Below are positions 8,104 to 14,995 of a stretch of 64,000 bases of DNA, in pieces. The DNA is from JBAIYU01 sp036763085 (lineage in GTDB: Bacteria; Bacillota; Negativicutes; DSM-1736; Dendrosporobacteraceae), in contig NZ_JBAIYU010000021.1 in NCBI RefSeq assembly GCF_036763085.1, positions 62,001 through 126,000 of the forward strand, read 5' to 3'. The position numbers and the translations under genes were made by a program. Each line of letters opens with the position of its first letter. Position 1 is the first letter of the stretch. A model generated the notes under the pieces. That model searched no databases, was not told where the DNA came from, and was given only the letters and a program-made list of their open reading frames with translations.

Positions 8104-8535
8104 CGTGAACCCAGTATTTATCTATATTTTTCCTACTTCTAACTGTATATAATTGTGCTCAATACAACTGTTCCAAGATAAATATAGCACGCCTGGAATC
8201 ACATGGGAATATTGAAATTTTATACATGTACCTACGGCAGAGCGTGTCAATGTAATACTCCTACTCACGCACTATGAAAAGAGCTTTGTACTACGAGAAT
8301 TTACCCGCCCATTCCAGCAAAGTCTATTCAATAACAAATCACTCAAAATTTAAGGTTGATACAATAAAAAAAGCCATATTGTTTTCACGCAATGTACGTC
8401 AATGTGATACCACCACCCACGCTCTAAGAAAAGGGGCTTTGGACTATGAAAACTTACCCCACCCCACTCAATACTTAATTCATATGTGCTTTATTTATGG
8501 GAAAGCTATGTAAAAGCGACCTCGTAGGAGTATCT
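8104..8535. other. Non-coding stretch of the island with an imperfect duplication
   Basis: An approximately 75-bp sequence occurs twice: 8243-8314 and 8395-8467. Shared landmarks are GTCAATGT, then ACTATGAAAA or TATGAAAA, then TTACCC. A weaker third copy lies near 9470-9503. A frame open from 8274 to 8513 crosses both, but it repeats only because the DNA repeats and has no ribosome site. Confidence 0.5.
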
Positions 8536-8994
8536 ATGTTTTACTATATTCGTTTTACTATTGTTGTAATATGTTTCATTCTATTTACTGACAAGAAACG
8601 TTGGAGAGAACTATTGCCCGTCAGTCTATTAGCAAGTTGTTTAGCTGGCTTCACAGACATTATTACTTTCTATTATCCTCTTTGGCGTTACTTAGGTGAA
8701 CACCCATTATTAATAGCATTACTTGACAATATCGGAATATACCCTGTTGTAACATATCTATTCATTCAATGGCTACCAAAAGAACAGACGCTACCAAGAA
8801 TGCTTCGCTATTGGCTTTATTGGACTACCTTCGCTATTTCTATTGAGTACATACACATTCATATGAAAAAAATGCAATATGGTTTGTGGTGGCACATGGG
8901 TTGGTCTTATTTAGCTGACTGGGTTCTGTTTACGATCTTTTATTCTTATCATAAGATTCTTAAGCTATCTAAATTATCTAATACGAGGGGCTAG
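8536..8994 (+). CDS. CBO0543-like multi-span membrane protein
   Basis: A 152-residue protein with four or five hydrophobic segments, rich in Trp and Tyr, with blocks such as FYYPLWRYLG and YPVVTYLFIQWLP and a C-terminal WWHMGWSYLADW. This pattern is that of the CBO0543 family, small membrane proteins of spore-forming Firmicutes with no known function. The ATG at 8536 follows GTAGGAG by 5 nt; the frame upstream is not supported. It is followed 3 bp later by a second member in the same direction. The family name is recalled from sequence style, so moderately sure. Confidence 0.7.
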   Translation: MFYYIRFTIVVICFILFTDKKRWRELLPVSLLASCLAGFTDIITFYYPLWRYLGEHPLLIALLDNIGIYPVVTYLFIQWLPKEQTLPRMLRYWLYWTTFAISIEYIHIHMKKMQYGLWWHMGWSYLADWVLFTIFYSYHKILKLSKLSNTRG

Positions 8995-8997
8995 CTA

Positions 8998-9450
8998 ATG
9001 TTGCATTTATTTTTTAGCGTTCTAATATTCAACCTAATTGCCTATTCTATCCCCAAGAATCTGACAAAAGACGAACTATATTCAACTTGTCTATTTGCTA
9101 TAGTAATTCAAAGTTTTGTAGATGTTTTTCTTGACCTAAAATACGACCTTTATGGCTACTTTAATCCTGGGGTAGATGCTCTTACTATGATTCCTATTTT
9201 AGGCATCTATCCAGCCTTAAATATTATCTTCTTGAACTACTATCCTTTCTCTGGTACAACAGTTAACAAGCTATTCTATGCACTTAAATGGTGTATATTT
9301 TCTATTGCTTTTGAATGGAGCACTATATACGCGGGTTGGTTCTATCATAATGGTTGGAAGTTATGGTATTCATTCATCTTCTATATACCTATGTATTTCA
9401 CAATAGCTAAAAACCTTGAATTATTAAGACGGCTAAAAAGACAAAACTAA
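8998..9450 (+). CDS. CBO0543-like multi-span membrane protein
   Basis: A 150-residue paralogue of the preceding gene. It starts 3 bp after that gene's stop, with GAGGGG as ribosome site, so the two are translationally linked. It has four to five membrane segments, with YDLYGYFNPGVDALTMIPIL and YPALNIIFLNYYPFSG in the middle and an aromatic FYHNGWKLWYSFIFY near the end, equivalent to the GW...W box of its neighbour. Function unknown. Sequence divergence from the neighbour is high, so the duplication is old. Confidence 0.7.
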   Translation: MLHLFFSVLIFNLIAYSIPKNLTKDELYSTCLFAIVIQSFVDVFLDLKYDLYGYFNPGVDALTMIPILGIYPALNIIFLNYYPFSGTTVNKLFYALKWCIFSIAFEWSTIYAGWFYHNGWKLWYSFIFYIPMYFTIAKNLELLRRLKRQN

Positions 9451-9523
9451 ATAAAAAGCTACATATTAAAGATCGCATTTGGACTGTCAAAACATACTTA
9501 CCCATTAAACAAAGAAAGAAAGC

Positions 9524-9568
9524 TTACGCGCCCTCCTTCGATCTTTTCGCCCTTATAATGTACTTTTA
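9524..9568 (-). pseudogene. Remnant of recombinase C-terminus (copy 1)
   Basis: On the minus strand this reads SKSTL-(frameshift)-RAKRSKEGA-stop, matching the end of the remnant at 10876-11022, including about 10 bp beyond the stop. One base is missing relative to the other copy. Only about 15 codons are recognisable. Confidence 0.5.
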
Positions 9569-9658
9569 AGAATGGGTTAGCTTAAGACACAGAAAATGAC
9601 TAAAAACGGAATCTCTGTGTGCTTTGTATTGATACTTAAATGCTTTGGCAAATCTATT

Positions 9659-10213
9659 TTATGATTGCTTTTTTGCGGACGTAAATACCTTTTCAACTGC
9701 TCCTCTCATCAAGATAGGCATAAGGATATAAAAAGGTAACCCATAATGATGCTCCCATCGAATAGGTATATACAGTCCCAATGATATCAAGATAGGTTCA
9801 AAACAGAAAGAAAACACGATGCCAGTAACAATTGATACCTTAACAAAATCCTTCCATCTCGGAAAATATTGATACTCTAGCATATAGATAACTGGCAGTG
9901 GACTAAGATCAATATAGCCAGTCAATGGGCCCACTGGGAGCAATTTAAACGGATAGTACCAAAGCCCAAGCTCAAAGCCAACAAGGTCAAGCGTAATTAT
10001 TAGTAGTATAAGAAGCGTACCGTACAGCAAAATTTTAGGTAACTGTTTCCTATCTGCTAAGTAGTAAAAGACAATCCACGGAATTATAAATGTAACTACG
10101 ATAAACCACCATTGCCACGTTAATAAATCTGTTGCCAGCCAGTTTTCAAGACGGGCTTGTGTTAATTCTTTAGTCATTTGTGCTAATTGTTCATCTGATG
10201 GGTAGTAGCTCAT
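9659..10213 (-). CDS. CBO0543-like multi-span membrane protein
   Basis: 184 residues from the ATG at 10213 (GAGAGGGA 3-4 nt before; an in-frame GTG at 10231 lies ahead of the ribosome site). A soluble helical start (SDEQLAQMTKELTQARLENW) precedes five to six hydrophobic segments with LGLWYYPFKLLPVGPLTGYI, IDLSPLPVIYMLEYQYFPRW and a final GLPFYILMPILMRG. It is the longest of the four family members here. It is convergent with the 8536-9450 pair and in the same direction as the next member at 10288. Function unknown. Confidence 0.7.
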   Translation of the reverse strand: MSYYPSDEQLAQMTKELTQARLENWLATDLLTWQWWFIVVTFIIPWIVFYYLADRKQLPKILLYGTLLILLIITLDLVGFELGLWYYPFKLLPVGPLTGYIDLSPLPVIYMLEYQYFPRWKDFVKVSIVTGIVFSFCFEPILISLGLYIPIRWEHHYGLPFYILMPILMRGAVEKVFTSAKKQS

Positions 10214-10287
10214 ATGTCCCTCTCTACGCACAGTTACTTTAATCTAGTTTGGTCGTAATGACGCTTGCTATGTTACTCGTTATCTAT

Positions 10288-10803
10288 TTATTTAAAATCA
10301 GTAAGCCGAAAATCAAATACTACTAAGACTAGAACAGAAAACAAGCCCCCCATTAACCATGCTAGTAGTGGGCTGGAATAATGAACACGAAGAGCAGTAA
10401 ATAATACGATGTTTACTAATATTGACCACCATAACGTCCAGCCATTGTAATAACTTCCTAACCCTACCACAAGACTTACTGCTTCCATTGAAGAATATAT
10501 AGCAACCCACAATGTAATATATAAGGCTTGACGCAAATAAGTTTGGTTACATGGATACCGAGACAAAAATAATAGCACAGTTGCCGGATAAATAGTGAAC
10601 GCATAAAAAAGAGCGACAACGGTGTGATTCGGAAAATTAGGGCTAGGACAATAGAACCAAAGTGAACGATTGTACATTAGAAAATCAGATACAAAGCTAA
10701 GTGCCGTTAAGAATAGGTATGTAGGATAGTATCCCCTCCAGTTTTCCCAATCTGACCAACGCCAAGCTGCTAAAATAAACGCTATCCCAAAAATTATACG
10801 CAT
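10288..10803 (-). CDS. CBO0543-like multi-span membrane protein
   Basis: 171 residues with an ATG start preceded by GGGTGATT. Typical blocks are WRGYYPTYLFLTALSFVSD, NRSLWFYCPSPNFPNHTVV, YPATVLLFLSRYP and YYNGWTLWWS, with five to six membrane segments. It lies 74 bp upstream of the 9659-10213 gene and on the same strand, so probably in one operon. Together the four members form two head-to-tail pairs pointing at each other. The role is unknown. Confidence 0.7.
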   Translation of the reverse strand: MRIIFGIAFILAAWRWSDWENWRGYYPTYLFLTALSFVSDFLMYNRSLWFYCPSPNFPNHTVVALFYAFTIYPATVLLFLSRYPCNQTYLRQALYITLWVAIYSSMEAVSLVVGLGSYYNGWTLWWSILVNIVLFTALRVHYSSPLLAWLMGGLFSVLVLVVFDFRLTDFK

Positions 10804-10875
10804 ATAATCACCCAGATATAGCCTTTCCTTTTGACTTTTAGAACATACATAACCTATAAGGCAAAAAAAGAAGGC

Positions 10876-11022
10876 TTATATGCCCTCCTTAGTTCTCTTC
10901 GCCCTTATTAATGTACTTTTACTAATACCTGTTAGCTTTTCGGCTTCTTTATAAGAGTTCTCGTTAAGCAATTCTAATGCGTTCTTGATTCGATGGTCAT
11001 TATACTTCTTTGGTCTTATCGC
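10876..11022 (-). pseudogene. Remnant of a site-specific recombinase: C-terminal helix-turn-helix
   Basis: On the minus strand the frame reads RPKKYNDHRIKNALELL, then SYKEAEKLTGISKSTLIRAKR and ends soon after. This is the style of the DNA-binding tail of serine resolvases and invertases (a GRP...Y linker, then KE..LTGIS.STL.R). The open frame reaches back only to a stop at 11083, and no catalytic domain is present, so it is a fragment. A shorter copy lies at 9524-9568. Confidence 0.55.
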
Positions 11023-11387
11023 CTGGTCTATATCGTTTATTGCAAGAGCCGTAATCCTCTTGATGGCAAGAGTGGAACAAAATCATGCTGCTAGGACAAG
11101 TAGGATTTTTTTATCGCCAACTCTACAGCCAGCTATGAAACCGATAGACAGCGAAGACGATACTAAATAAAAAAGACGCTCCTCAAAGAAAAGAACGTCA
11201 AAGGATCGTAGTTGAAATGACGGCTGTCAAACTGTTTTGTTCCCTTCTTGAGTCATATCAAATATTGTAACGTTTCGTTCCCCCCTTGGCTGAAAACTCT
11301 ATTGCAAGTATTTACCAATTTTAAGTATAATCAAAACAAAGGGCGAGGAGTTTGTATATAAAATTACAGACTCTCAAATGGTTTAAA

Positions 11388-11427
11388 GGCATTCTCTCAT
11401 TAACGGAGGGGAGTGCCTTTTTGCTTT
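11388..11427 (+). terminator. Terminator-like hairpin without a gene
   Basis: Imperfect stem AAAGGCATTCTC/GGGGAGTGCCTTT followed by TTTTTGCTTTTT on the plus strand. No coding gene precedes it, so it may be left from a lost gene or end an RNA. Confidence 0.5.
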
Positions 11428-11832
11428 TTATATTCAATAGCTAGGTAAAATCAAGAAGTAGCATGAGTATATTATTTACCCTCACTTTTTGAACAGTTTA
11501 TTCTTCTAGAAAGCGTTATACAGTCCTCCCCTCTCCTTTATTGCCGTTACATTCAATAGTATTTTAGCTGTTTACGAAGCCTTACTACTGCGGGTAGCAA
11601 AGGAATCACCCTAGTTCCGTATAAAATAAAGAGCAAAGCAATGCCGTAGGTGATAAGGCGTTACGGTGACTCCTAGTCCTTTCGAATACATTCGAAATCT
11701 TAATTGAAGGTGTCGTGTTGTTAGCCTATCGCCAGTAAAAGCACATAATATATCCATTGGTATTGTCCCAGCTTTCATGCCTTACATTTATAAGTCTCTC
11801 TTCCCTACGAATTTTTAAAATACCTTTACGCA

Positions 11833-11868
11833 TAAAAATACCCCCCATTTCGTTAGAAATAGGAGGTA
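11833..11868 (-). terminator. Terminator after glpX
   Basis: Stem TACCTCCTATTTC/GAAATGGGGGGTA followed by TTTTTATG on the minus strand, 25 bp after the glpX stop. Confidence 0.85.
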
Positions 11869-11892
11869 TATAAATACTATTCCAAGGCTATG

Positions 11893-12858
11893 TTATACGC
11901 GTTTAACAAAAAGCGGCTTGCGGTCAAACTTATGAATGGCATCCACAAATCTGACTGTGCCTGATTTATAACGCATAACAATGGAATGTGTCCTTGCACC
12001 GCCGCCGAAGTAACGTACCCCATTGAGCAGCTCACTTTGGGTTATAGCCGTAGCGACAAAAAATGCATCATCGCCTCTTACCATATCCTCAATTGTAAGA
12101 ACTTTATTGATATCGGTAATTCCCATTTTTGTTGCGCGATCAATATCCTGTTGATTTTCGGGATAAAGTCTGGCCTGCATATCGCCGCCTAGGCACTTAA
12201 GCGCAGCAGCAGCTATTACGCCCTCCGGAGCGCCGCCGATACCAATAAGCATATGGACACCAGTTCCGTCAATTGCAACGTTAATCGCCGGTGATACATC
12301 TCCATCTGTAATTAGCTTGATTCTTGAGCCAGCCTGACGAATTTCTTCGATTATTTTATTGTGGCGCGGACGATCCAAAATAACTACAGTCAAATCTTCA
12401 ACTGAACGATCTAAAGCTTTAGCAACTGCCTTAAGGTTTTCGGTAACTGGCGCGTTTATATCAATCTTGCCTTTGGCCTTAGGGCCTACGCAAATTTTGT
12501 CCATATACATATCAGGTGCATGAAGCATTCCTCCGCGAGGAGCTATTGCTAATACGGCAATAGAGCCAGGCAAGCCTTTGGCTACTAGGGTAGTACCCTC
12601 AACAGGATCAACGGCTATATCTACCTCCATACCACCCGCACCAACATCTTCACCAATATAAAGCATCGGAGCTTCGTCCATTTCGCCCTCGCCAATCACT
12701 ACACGTCCATTAATAGCAACACTATCGAAAGCTTCTCTCATTGCGTCAACTGCAGCACCATCTGCCGCATTTTTCTCACCTTTTCCCATCCAACGCCCTG
12801 ATGCGATTGCAGCAGCTTCGGTAACCCTTACAAATTCTAATGCTAATTCGCGATCCAT
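11893..12858 (-). CDS. glpX: Class II fructose-1,6-bisphosphatase
   Basis: 321 residues, the normal length for GlpX. It hydrolyses fructose 1,6-bisphosphate to fructose 6-phosphate in gluconeogenesis. The Li+-sensitive phosphatase fold is visible in GEGEMDEAPMLYIGEDVG (about residue 57) and VDPVEGTTLVAKG (about 85), which provide the metal ligands, and in GGDMQARLYPEN near residue 225. The ATG is preceded by GGAGG. It lies 21 bp downstream of tal/fsa, as in the Bacillus spo0F-fba-tal-glpX region. Its last ~100 bp are duplicated at 8004-8103. Confidence 0.96.
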   Translation of the reverse strand: MDRELALEFVRVTEAAAIASGRWMGKGEKNAADGAAVDAMREAFDSVAINGRVVIGEGEMDEAPMLYIGEDVGAGGMEVDIAVDPVEGTTLVAKGLPGSIAVLAIAPRGGMLHAPDMYMDKICVGPKAKGKIDINAPVTENLKAVAKALDRSVEDLTVVILDRPRHNKIIEEIRQAGSRIKLITDGDVSPAINVAIDGTGVHMLIGIGGAPEGVIAAAALKCLGGDMQARLYPENQQDIDRATKMGITDINKVLTIEDMVRGDDAFFVATAITQSELLNGVRYFGGGARTHSIVMRYKSGTVRFVDAIHKFDRKPLFVKRV

Positions 12859-12879
12859 TAATAAACCTCCAAGTTATAC

Positions 12880-13524
12880 TTACATATTTGCTTTCTGCCA
12901 ATCCTCTAAGAAACGCTTAATACCGCTATCGGTAAGAGGGTGATTCATTAGTGTCAGCAGAACTTTATAAGGTACAGTAGCAATATGAGCACCCGCCAAT
13001 GCAGACTGAGTAATGTGCATAGGATGGCGGATACTAGCCGCTATTATCTCTGTTTCAATTCCATGAACAGCAAAAATATCAGCAATTGTTTTCACTAATT
13101 CTATACCATCATAACTAATATCATCAAGCCGCCCCACAAAAGGGCTGACGTATGTCGCCCCAGCCCGTGCTGCTAATAATGCCTGATTAGCAGAAAAAAT
13201 AAGCGTCACATTCGTCTTTATACCTTCCGAGCTCAATACACTAACAGTTTTAAGACCATCAATAGTAATAGGGACTTTAATTACTACATTATTCGCCAGT
13301 TTTGCTAATTGGCGCGCTTCGGCAAGCATTTCTTCATAGGTTGTACTGATAACCTCGGCACTAACAGGGCCATCAACTATATTCGCTATTTCCTTGATTA
13401 CTGTGTTAATATTTCTCTTTTCTTTAGCAATAAGTGAAGGATTTGTAGTTACTCCAGCGACAATACCTAGAGCAACGCCCTCTTTTATTTCGTTAAAATT
13501 AGCAGTATCTAGAAAAAACTTCAT
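12880..13524 (-). CDS. Transaldolase / fructose-6-phosphate aldolase (MipB/TalC family)
   Basis: 214-residue single-domain (beta/alpha)8 enzyme of the short transaldolase class. The N-terminus KFFLDTANFNEIKE and the VTTNPSLIAKE box (24-34) are typical, and the Schiff-base lysine is Lys83 in VIKVPIT. It moves dihydroxyacetone units between sugar phosphates, joining pentose-phosphate and glycolytic pools. GlpX just downstream fits this. Whether it is a true transaldolase or an F6P aldolase cannot be settled by motif alone. A GGAGG site precedes the ATG. Confidence 0.93.
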   Translation of the reverse strand: MKFFLDTANFNEIKEGVALGIVAGVTTNPSLIAKEKRNINTVIKEIANIVDGPVSAEVISTTYEEMLAEARQLAKLANNVVIKVPITIDGLKTVSVLSSEGIKTNVTLIFSANQALLAARAGATYVSPFVGRLDDISYDGIELVKTIADIFAVHGIETEIIAASIRHPMHITQSALAGAHIATVPYKVLLTLMNHPLTDSGIKRFLEDWQKANM

Positions 13525-13589
13525 ACTAAACCTCCTAGTTTTGGTGTCCTAAATTGGTTAGTACTTAAGTAGTCTTGACTTAATCATGA

Positions 13590-14228
13590 TCAATCTTTTT
13601 TAGCAAAATATCTTTGCGGCTCTAATTCAATACTGGTAAGTGACTGCGCATGGACTACATCTTGTTCAGTCTGAGCCGACATTACATAATATCCGCCACA
13701 TTGCAGACATTCAAGAACAATACAGTCCGCAACAATGTCAGCCTCAACTTTTTCACTGCCACATCGACAGTATACCCCGCCTAATTCCGCAATATCATGA
13801 ACTTTATTCAGAACATCTAGGATAATATGATGTTTTCCAAGATATTCTTCAAAATAGGTACTATCAGTCTCGCGAATTAAGTTTTCACATTCGCGCTTCT
13901 GATCAGCTAAGGTTTCATTGATAGCTTTTCGATCGCCTAAATATCCTAACTCGAAATTATCTTTACAACAATATACCTTATCTAGTTTTGTATGTAGTAA
14001 TTTTTTGAGTTCAAAATATATATGATGGGTCGATTGACAAACTACACAAGGGATGCTTAGCAGCAGCTGACGGGAACCTAATCGCGAAATCTTGGCTTGT
14101 ATATGATTACAGCTGCATTTAAGTTCTCGTACCTTCTTATTAATACTAAAGTGAGATATATCGTGCATTTGAATTTTGCTGCATCGCTGACAATACAACG
14201 CGAATGTCGAAGTAGCGTTTATTACCAA
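13590..14228 (-). CDS. Hypothetical protein with several Cys pairs (zinc ribbons)
   Basis: Not recognised. 212 residues starting at TTG (14228), with GAGAGGG 7 nt upstream. Four Cys clusters stand out: CQRC near residue 13, CSC near 39, CVVC near 61, then CRC and CLQC near 153-177. This suggests two zinc-ribbon-like units, at the N- and C-terminal thirds, joined by a charged helical middle. A nucleic-acid or protein-interaction role is possible but unproven. It sits between spo0F and tal, on the same strand, where other Firmicutes have fba. Confidence 0.65.
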   Translation of the reverse strand: MVINATSTFALYCQRCSKIQMHDISHFSINKKVRELKCSCNHIQAKISRLGSRQLLLSIPCVVCQSTHHIYFELKKLLHTKLDKVYCCKDNFELGYLGDRKAINETLADQKRECENLIRETDSTYFEEYLGKHHIILDVLNKVHDIAELGGVYCRCGSEKVEADIVADCIVLECLQCGGYYVMSAQTEQDVVHAQSLTSIELEPQRYFAKKD

Positions 14229-14433
14229 AATTCATCCCTCTCTTCCTCGATAAACCATTCGCCAATCATCTTAAAAATCCTGCCGTTTTGGAGCTATTAC
14301 TATCTCGCAAGAAAATTTATTCCATATATTGGATAATAAAACTATCAGCAAAACCTTTAAACAGGAAGAACATTCATAGAACTATCTAAGTGCTTAAAAC
14401 ATTATTCTTGATAAAACTTTATTTCTACTAGAA

Positions 14434-14468
14434 ATGAGTAACACCCAGCAAAGCTGAGTGTTACTCAT
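14434..14468 (-). terminator. Terminator after spo0F
   Basis: Stem ATGAGTAACACCCAGC/GCTGAGTGTTACTCAT with loop AAA, starting at the spo0F stop, with one mismatch in the stem. The following minus-strand sequence is only mildly T-rich. Confidence 0.7.
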
Positions 14469-14873
14469 TTATCCGATCATTAATTGTTGTTGATTGTTAT
14501 CAATACTATTTATATGATTGCTCACCATTCCACAGAGCGCAATTATATCAAAAGGCTTTGTGATATAGGCATATGCACCAAGTTCTCTCGCTTGATTCAC
14601 GAGTTCGAGTTCACCATAGGCAGTCATCATAATTACATTTCCAGCTTGACCTATTCGCTTCAATTCCCTTAATGTCTCAATTCCGTCCATCCCTGGCATC
14701 TTCATATCCATTAGTATCAGAGCAGGTTCCGTCTCCTTAGCTTTCTGAAGACCTTCGTAACCATTAGAAGCTGTAATGATTGAATACCCCTCTTCAGTTA
14801 AAACTTCCATAAGTAGTCGCCTAATGCCAGGCTGGTCATCAACGATTAATACTGAATTTTTTGCCAAACCCAT
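14469..14873 (-). CDS. spo0F: Sporulation phosphorelay response regulator Spo0F
   Basis: A lone receiver domain of 134 residues. The acidic pair is Asp12-Asp13, the phosphorylated residue Asp56 (ILMDMKMPGMDG), the switch Thr84 and the conserved Lys106 (TKPFDI). The stretch MMTAYGELELVNQARELGA closely follows Bacillus Spo0F, and the next genes (tal, glpX) match the Bacillus spo0F neighbourhood. In Bacillus it relays phosphate from sporulation kinases to Spo0B and Spo0A. Many anaerobic spore formers lack Spo0B, so the exact partner here is open. The ATG follows GGGTGAG. Confidence 0.85.
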   Translation of the reverse strand: MGLAKNSVLIVDDQPGIRRLLMEVLTEEGYSIITASNGYEGLQKAKETEPALILMDMKMPGMDGIETLRELKRIGQAGNVIMMTAYGELELVNQARELGAYAYITKPFDIIALCGMVSNHINSIDNNQQQLMIG

Positions 14874-14995
14874 GCTTAACTCACCCTACCCTCTAAATAT
14901 AACAATAATTACTATTATTTTCCTAATTTAATGATATTCGACTTAATACTAAAATATCCTCCTATAAAATGGAAATATAAGCACTTTCTTTATTA

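Larger units (their letters stand above)
11023..11878. other. Gene-poor right part of the island
   Basis: More than 800 bp with no credible gene. It holds a hairpin with T-run at 11388-11427 (AAGGCATTCTC/GGGGAGTGCCTT, then TTTT on the plus strand) and the glpX terminator at 11833-11868. The rest is probably decayed sequence. Confidence 0.45.

Noticed and set aside
8274..8513. Open frame of 79 codons in front of the CBO0543 genes
   Set aside because: No ribosome site, and it consists mainly of the duplicated 75-bp DNA; not called as a gene.
9659..10803. Island genes as toxin-antitoxin or phage-defence genes
   Set aside because: All four are small membrane proteins of one family; no toxin, nuclease or immunity motif is visible.
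10985..11170. 61-codon plus-strand frame
   Set aside because: It lies opposite the recombinase remnant and has no ribosome site or familiar features.
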